Of a stretch of DNA of 10,105 nucleotides, positions 6,896 through 10,105 are shown piece by piece. Under the pieces are notes generated by a model. That model ran no database searches. It was given only the letters and a program-made list of their open reading frames with translations, and was not told the origin of the DNA. Source of the DNA: an uncultured Mycoplasmatota bacterium (GTDB lineage Bacteria > Bacillota_I > Bacilli_A > RF39 > UBA660). A program made the translations under genes and the position numbers. Positions within the stretch are counted from its first letter, which is position 1. Every line of letters begins with the position of its first letter. The stretch is taken from NCBI GenBank assembly GCA_946494435.1, contig CAMMBO010000031.1, positions 1 through 10,105 of the forward strand, in the 5' to 3' direction.

Positions 6896-8425
6896 ATGGA
6901 TAAGACAAGAAAAAAGTATATAGCATTAGTAATAGTAACAGTAGTAATAAGTATAATAGCTTTAGTGGGAGCAAGCTATGCTTTACTTACTATGACTATA
7001 GAAGGTGATAAAAAAGTCAGTTTAACAGCAGGAATATTAAAAGTTGATTTTGATGAAGGTGATAATATTAATCTGAATGAAATAGCACCTATGACAGATT
7101 CTCAAGGATTAAAGACAACTCCTTATACATTTACTGTTACTAATAATGGAAATATAAATGCTTATTATCATGTGTCACTTGAAGAAGATAGTAATAATAC
7201 ATTAGATAATTCTTATTTAAAGATGAGATTAACTAGTGATAATGGGTATGATAGTGGAGTAGTTAAAGTAAGTAGTTATGGAACTGGAGAATTTGATATA
7301 ACTAGTGAAGCGACGTTAGAGCCAAGTGATAAAGTAACTTATCAATTATGGATGTGGTTAGATAATAATGCAGATAACTCTGCTCAAGGAAAAGTATATC
7401 AAAGTAAGATAGTTGTTACTAGTTATGATAGGAAAAGTCCAGTTAATGCAGTACAATTAGTTAAGAGTAAAGCTAATGAAGAAAGTTTAGACTTTAATAG
7501 TGCAACAGAAAAACAACAAAAAGAAGTATGGATACATAGTCATCCTGCAACAGAACAAACAGAGGCTCTAACAGATTATAGATATATAGGAAGTAATCCT
7601 AATAATTATGTAACTTTTAATAATGAAACGTGGAGAATAATAGGAGTATTTAGTGTAGATGATGGAACAGGTAATGTAGAAGAAAGACTTAAATTAATAA
7701 GAGATGAATTTATTGGAAGTTATTCTTGGGATAATAAAGATACTAGCACAGGAGCAGAGAGTACTTATGGTAAAAATAATTGGACTGATGCAAGACTTAA
7801 TTACTTATTAAATCCTGGACATGAAAGTGAAAGTGCAGGTGGAAGCCTATACTGGAATAGTGGTAGTGGAACATGCTATTCAGGTACTCGTAATGGAACA
7901 AAAAATTGTGACTTTACAACAACAGGGTTAAAAGAAGAAGCAAGAGAGATGATAGGAGACACACTTTGGTATTTAGGCGGAGCATCAAGTTACCAAAGTG
8001 CAAGTGATGGACTAACAAGTCACTTTTATTCATATGAAAGAGGAACAACTGTATATAGTGGAAGAGATACATCATGGGTAGGAAAAGTGGGCTTAATGTA
8101 TCCAAGTGATTATGGATATGCGACAAGTGGAGGAAGTACAACAGATAGAAATGCATGCCTAAATAAAGAATTATATAATTGGGCTAGCAGTGATTTTAGT
8201 GATTGTAAGAATAATGATTGGATATTTAATTCATCAAATCAATGGACAATCACTCCCCGCGCCTCTGCTTCTAACAATGTGTTTTATCTGGAGAACGCAG
8301 GTTATGTTAGCAGCGATTTTACGGCCAATGCTCGTGGTGTCCGCCCAGTCGTCTTTCTAAAGTCTAGTATCAAAATTGTTGATGGTGATGGAAGTAGTAG
8401 TAATCCATATATATTGCAAAGTTAA
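6896..8425 (+). CDS. DGR target (variable) surface protein with TasA/camelysin-like N-terminus
   Basis: Predicted cell-surface binding protein whose ligand-binding tip is diversified by the adjacent retroelement. In its 509 residues: a hydrophobic helix ends in GASYAL (8-31), a signal resembling SipW-dependent TasA/camelysin precursors. Residues about 32-178 look like a TasA/camelysin beta domain (SLTAGILKVDF; YTFTVTNNGNINAYYHVSL). After a linker, residues about 226-490 show the signatures of DGR target domains with a C-type-lectin/formylglycine-enzyme-like fold (perhaps DUF6273-like): YVTFNNETWRIIGVF, YSWDN, WTDARLNYLLNPG, GLMYPSDYGYAT, NQWTITPR and GVRPVVFLKS. Four cysteines (C327, C338, C421, C437) could form two disulfides. 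The likely variable segment is residues 454-487, followed by a constant 20-residue tail (ending GSSSNPYILQS). GGGGAG (6885-6890) precedes ATG. The operon context and the downstream MutS-like, Avd and RT genes support the DGR role. Confidence 0.88.
   Translation: MDKTRKKYIALVIVTVVISIIALVGASYALLTMTIEGDKKVSLTAGILKVDFDEGDNINLNEIAPMTDSQGLKTTPYTFTVTNNGNINAYYHVSLEEDSNNTLDNSYLKMRLTSDNGYDSGVVKVSSYGTGEFDITSEATLEPSDKVTYQLWMWLDNNADNSAQGKVYQSKIVVTSYDRKSPVNAVQLVKSKANEESLDFNSATEKQQKEVWIHSHPATEQTEALTDYRYIGSNPNNYVTFNNETWRIIGVFSVDDGTGNVEERLKLIRDEFIGSYSWDNKDTSTGAESTYGKNNWTDARLNYLLNPGHESESAGGSLYWNSGSGTCYSGTRNGTKNCDFTTTGLKEEAREMIGDTLWYLGGASSYQSASDGLTSHFYSYERGTTVYSGRDTSWVGKVGLMYPSDYGYATSGGSTTDRNACLNKELYNWASSDFSDCKNNDWIFNSSNQWTITPRASASNNVFYLENAGYVSSDFTANARGVRPVVFLKSSIKIVDGDGSSSNPYILQS
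8243..8365 (+). repeat. Probable variable repeat (VR) of the DGR, with IMH-like 3' end
   Basis: The island 8255-8356 has 53 G or C among 102 bases by my count, against a strongly AT-rich background. It uses CGC, CGT, CTG and GTC codons where the rest of the gene prefers AGA, TTA and GTA. From 8258 to 8335, 21 of 26 codons end in C or T, as expected when AAC/AAT template codons are mutated at their adenines. The last part (8333-8356) is almost free of A and encodes the constant RGVRPVVF, fitting a GC-rich initiation-of-mutagenic-homing (IMH) end. The boundaries are estimates, because the template repeat is not in the window. Confidence 0.7.
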
Positions 8426-8441
8426 TAAAGAAGTAGTAAAA

Positions 8442-8482
8442 CACGGCCCCAAAAGGTGAAATCTTTTGGCCGTGCTTTTTTT
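8442..8482 (+). terminator. Strong hairpin terminator after the DGR target gene
   Basis: CACGGCC (8442-8448) pairs with GGCCGTG (8468-8474) and AAAAG (8451-8455) with CTTTT (8463-8467). A 2-nt CC bulge is on the 5' side and TGAAA is at the loop apex. Seven Ts follow (8476-8482). This is the most GC-rich stem in the window. It starts 17 nt after the stop codon. Besides ending transcription, it sits where DGRs can carry a hairpin/cruciform needed for target recognition downstream of the VR. Confidence 0.85.
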
Positions 8483-8643
8483 GCCTTTTTTCGTTATCTG
8501 TTGTTTCTATTCCTTTAACAGTAAAGTCAATAAGAATAAGTATATCTTTAAAATGTGAGAATGTATTATAACAACATGATAAAGAATTACTACTATAATT
8601 ATTTAATAATATTATATAATCTAGTTATAGGAGAGAAGTAACA
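8483..8643 (+). promoter_or_regulatory. Intergenic leader with probable promoter of the DGR machinery genes
   Basis: AT-rich, non-coding stretch between the target gene's terminator and the MutS-like gene. TATAAT occurs at 8594-8599 and again at 8615-8620, both usable as -10 boxes, with no convincing -35. The first gives a sensible leader, while the second would start transcription almost at the ribosome binding site AGGAG (8629-8633). I searched it by eye for a template repeat matching the GC-rich VR on both strands and found none. Confidence 0.35.
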
Positions 8644-9027
8644 ATGAAAAATAGTAGTAATAACTTTATAACTTTAAGAAAAATGGGTGGATTTTATCAA
8701 TGTTTTGATAATGATAGTTATATCTTATATTATCTGTTTAATTATAAAATAACTAATAAAAGATGTGGCTTTCCTCATAGTAGTTTGTCTAAAATAATTA
8801 ATAATTTAGAATCTAAAAAGATTAGTTATAAAATTATAGATGATAAAATAAAAGATAATACTAAAGACTTTAAGAAACTTAATAACTATAATCACTATTT
8901 AAAACTAGGTATAGATAAATATAATCTAGATACTAAAAAGAAATCTTTAGAAGATAAAATAAGAGAAATGCCTTTTACTAAAATAGAGAAACTTTATAAA
9001 ATGATAGAGGATTATGTTAATGAATGA
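8644..9027 (+). CDS. MutS-domain-I-like DGR accessory protein
   Basis: A 127-residue protein whose first two thirds resemble the mismatch-recognition domain I of MutS. LRKMGGFYQCFDNDSYILYY aligns with the MutS stretch (L/F)-RMGDFYELFxxDA. KRCGFPHSSLSKIINNLESK followed by KISYKIID aligns with MutS CGIPxHAxxxYxxxLxxxGYxVAI. There is no MutS core, clamp or ATPase domain, so it is a free-standing domain I followed by a charged helical tail (about 98-127). In MutS, the Phe of FxE stacks on the mispaired base and the Glu bonds to it; here F17-Y18-Q19 keeps Phe but has Gln for Glu. MutS-like proteins are a recognised class of DGR accessory genes. A role in handling mismatched cDNA:VR heteroduplex is inference. 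AGGAG (8629-8633) precedes ATG, and the 3' end overlaps avd by 8 nt. Confidence 0.8.
   Translation: MKNSSNNFITLRKMGGFYQCFDNDSYILYYLFNYKITNKRCGFPHSSLSKIINNLESKKISYKIIDDKIKDNTKDFKKLNNYNHYLKLGIDKYNLDTKKKSLEDKIREMPFTKIEKLYKMIEDYVNE
9007..9010 (+). promoter_or_regulatory. Ribosome binding site deciding the avd start at 9020
   Basis: GAGG at 9007-9010 lies 9 nt before ATG 9020 but only 3 nt before the in-frame ATG 9014. Spacing therefore favours the shorter protein MNERFKLVIK. The site is inside the upstream coding region, which points to translational coupling. Confidence 0.5.
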
Positions 9028-9361
9028 AAGATTTAAGTTAGTAATAAAGATGAAAAACTTTATCTTTTATTTAGATGATATCTTAATTAATTATCCTAAA
9101 AGAGAATATATTTTGAAAGATGCTATTATGAGAGATTCTCTTAAAATATTAGAACTTATTTATGAAGCGAATAGTAGTATAGATAGAAATAATTATTTAG
9201 ATAAGATATCATCTAAATTATCTATGTTAGATTTTTACTTTAAAAAAAGTTATAGAAATAAATATATTAGTAAAAAAGTATTTGATAAAGTTATATTTGA
9301 ACTTACTACTATTATGAAGATGTTATATGGTTGGATTAAGTATGATAGAAGTAAAGTTTGA
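9020..9361 (+). CDS. avd: Avd, accessory variability determinant of the DGR
   Basis: Avd is a small, basic four-helix-bundle protein that forms a pentameric barrel, binds the DGR reverse transcriptase and template RNA, and is required for mutagenic retrohoming in the Bordetella phage system. This 113-residue protein has the family pattern: FYLDDILINYPKREYILKDA (helix 1 end, with the hallmark YPK), then IMRDSLKILELIYEANSS, a helix KLSMLDFYFKKSYRNKYIS, and the final helix ending MKMLYGWIKYDR, where Avd proteins commonly end in GGWIK or similar. It resembles the bAvd/23S-rRNA-intervening-sequence family. It overlaps the MutS-like gene by 8 nt and the reverse transcriptase gene by 20 nt, so all three are one translational unit. 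An alternative start at ATG 9014 would add two residues. Confidence 0.88.
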   Translation: MNERFKLVIKMKNFIFYLDDILINYPKREYILKDAIMRDSLKILELIYEANSSIDRNNYLDKISSKLSMLDFYFKKSYRNKYISKKVFDKVIFELTTIMKMLYGWIKYDRSKV

Positions 9362-10105
9362 TGATGTTTTAAGAATTTATGAAAAAGAGATATGTAAAAA
9401 CACTAAAAATAAATATAAGATATATAAATTTGAAAAATATAAAATGATGAATATAAAGAAAGTATGTAATGATTTAGTTGATTTAACCTATAATGGAGGT
9501 ACTTATAATATCTTTTTAATTAAACATCCTAAAGAAAGAATTATTATGTCTTTAAATATTAAAGATAAACTTATTAATCATTATGTTACAAGATATTATT
9601 TAATACCTAAATTAGAATGTAAATTAGATGATAGAAATACTGCAACTAGAAAGGGTAAAGGAAGAGATTATGCTCTTAATTTAATTAAAAAATATATAGA
9701 GAAGATGAAAAAGTATGATAAGTTTTATATCTTAAAGCTAGATATATCTAAATACTTTTATTCAATAGATCATAATGTTTTAAAAAATATGTTAAAAGAA
9801 GATTTAGGTAATACTTTTGAATATAAATATATATGTAATATTATAGATAGTACTAATAGAAGTTATATTAATAAATCTATTAGTAAGATAAATTCTAAAT
9901 ATAATTTATCTTTACCATATTATCTTTGTGATAAAGGCCTACCTATAGGTAATATGACTAGTCAGTTTTTATCTATCTATTACTTAAATAGATTAGACCA
10001 TAAGATAATACATGACTATAAAATTAAGTACTTCGTAAGGTATATGGATGATTTTATATTAATTCATCAAGATAAAGAATACCTTAAAGAAGTAAAAGAA
10101 AAGAT
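9342..10105 (+). CDS. DGR reverse transcriptase (partial, cut by window end)
   Basis: Copies the template-repeat RNA into cDNA with errors at adenines, the source of VR diversity. The 254 residues visible from ATG 9342 contain: a KGKGRDYAL segment (104-112), the catalytic-motif A helix LDISKYFYSIDH (first Asp D133), the DGR-specific motif LPIGNMTSQF (200-209), where other reverse transcriptases have QGxxxSP, followed by YYLNRLDH, and YMDD (234-237, catalytic D236-D237). The catalytic residues of the palm visible here are intact, so the enzyme looks active. The thumb and C-terminus lie beyond 10105; the family is usually about 330-400 residues. It overlaps avd by 20 nt and has no good Shine-Dalgarno of its own, so translation probably depends on coupling. 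The DGR assignment rests on IGNMTSQ plus the neighbouring avd and target genes; group II intron and retron reverse transcriptases do not fit that motif. Confidence 0.95.
   Translation, partial: MIEVKFDDVLRIYEKEICKNTKNKYKIYKFEKYKMMNIKKVCNDLVDLTYNGGTYNIFLIKHPKERIIMSLNIKDKLINHYVTRYYLIPKLECKLDDRNTATRKGKGRDYALNLIKKYIEKMKKYDKFYILKLDISKYFYSIDHNVLKNMLKEDLGNTFEYKYICNIIDSTNRSYINKSISKINSKYNLSLPYYLCDKGLPIGNMTSQFLSIYYLNRLDHKIIHDYKIKYFVRYMDDFILIHQDKEYLKEVKEK

Noticed and set aside
7914..8156. An 80-codon open frame on the minus strand inside the DGR target gene
   Set aside because: It is antisense to well-conserved lectin-domain motifs, has a low-complexity composition rich in Leu and His, and has no ribosome site; it is a shadow of the target gene.
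8483..8643. Possible template repeat or template RNA between target and MutS-like genes
   Set aside because: The region is AT-rich and I found no match to the GC-rich VR, in particular nothing like the 8333-8356 end, on either strand.
6502..9361. Mycoplasma-type genetic code (TGA = Trp), suggested by AT-richness
   Set aside because: TGA ends three genes exactly where the next overlapping gene begins, and tryptophan is encoded by TGG throughout, so TGA is a stop here.
9342..10105. Group II intron or retron reverse transcriptase
   Set aside because: IGNMTSQ replaces the QGxxxSP of those groups, and avd plus a lectin-like target with a GC-rich VR are adjacent, which fits a DGR.

Overview
The window is AT-rich, compact DNA of an uncultured, probably gut-associated, low-GC Firmicutes/Bacilli-type bacterium. 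That placement is inference from base composition, the gene set and recalled resemblance of several surface proteins to predicted proteins of gut Firmicutes. Tryptophan is encoded by TGG, and TGA ends three genes (6502-6504, 9025-9027, 9359-9361), so the standard bacterial code applies, not the Mycoplasma code.

Left part (1-5229), mostly housekeeping: the C-terminal end of an Rpn-family nuclease with a heptad-repeat tail; lepA (elongation factor 4); a CcdA-TlpA fusion for thiol redox traffic across the membrane; a membrane-anchored metallophosphoesterase; and, convergent with it, a D-alanyl-D-alanine carboxypeptidase on the minus strand. Several genes are separated by short hairpin-plus-T-tract terminators.

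Middle part (5381-8425), cell surface: a small lipoprotein with its own terminator, then a tight three-gene run (4-nt overlap, then 2-nt gap). It encodes a VUT/YhhQ-like membrane protein, a small single-pass protein with a pilin-like N-terminus, and a 509-residue surface protein. The last has a TasA/camelysin-like N-terminal part and a C-terminal domain typical of the target proteins of diversity-generating retroelements (DGRs).

Right part (8644-10105, running off the window): three overlapping genes for a MutS-domain-I-like protein, the DGR accessory factor Avd, and a reverse transcriptase with DGR-type motifs (IGNMTSQ and YMDD). Together with the surface protein they form a DGR. Its cassette diversifies the 3' part of the surface-protein gene by copying a template repeat (TR) into the variable repeat (VR) with adenine mutagenesis. 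A GC-rich island at about 8255-8356 (53 of 102 bases are G or C by my count) is the likely VR. I see no TR in the window; it probably lies beyond 10105. DGRs and their MutS-like partners are known as classes, so the less explored points here are the MutS-domain protein with FYQ in place of FYE, and the pairing of a variable lectin-like domain with a TasA-like anchor.
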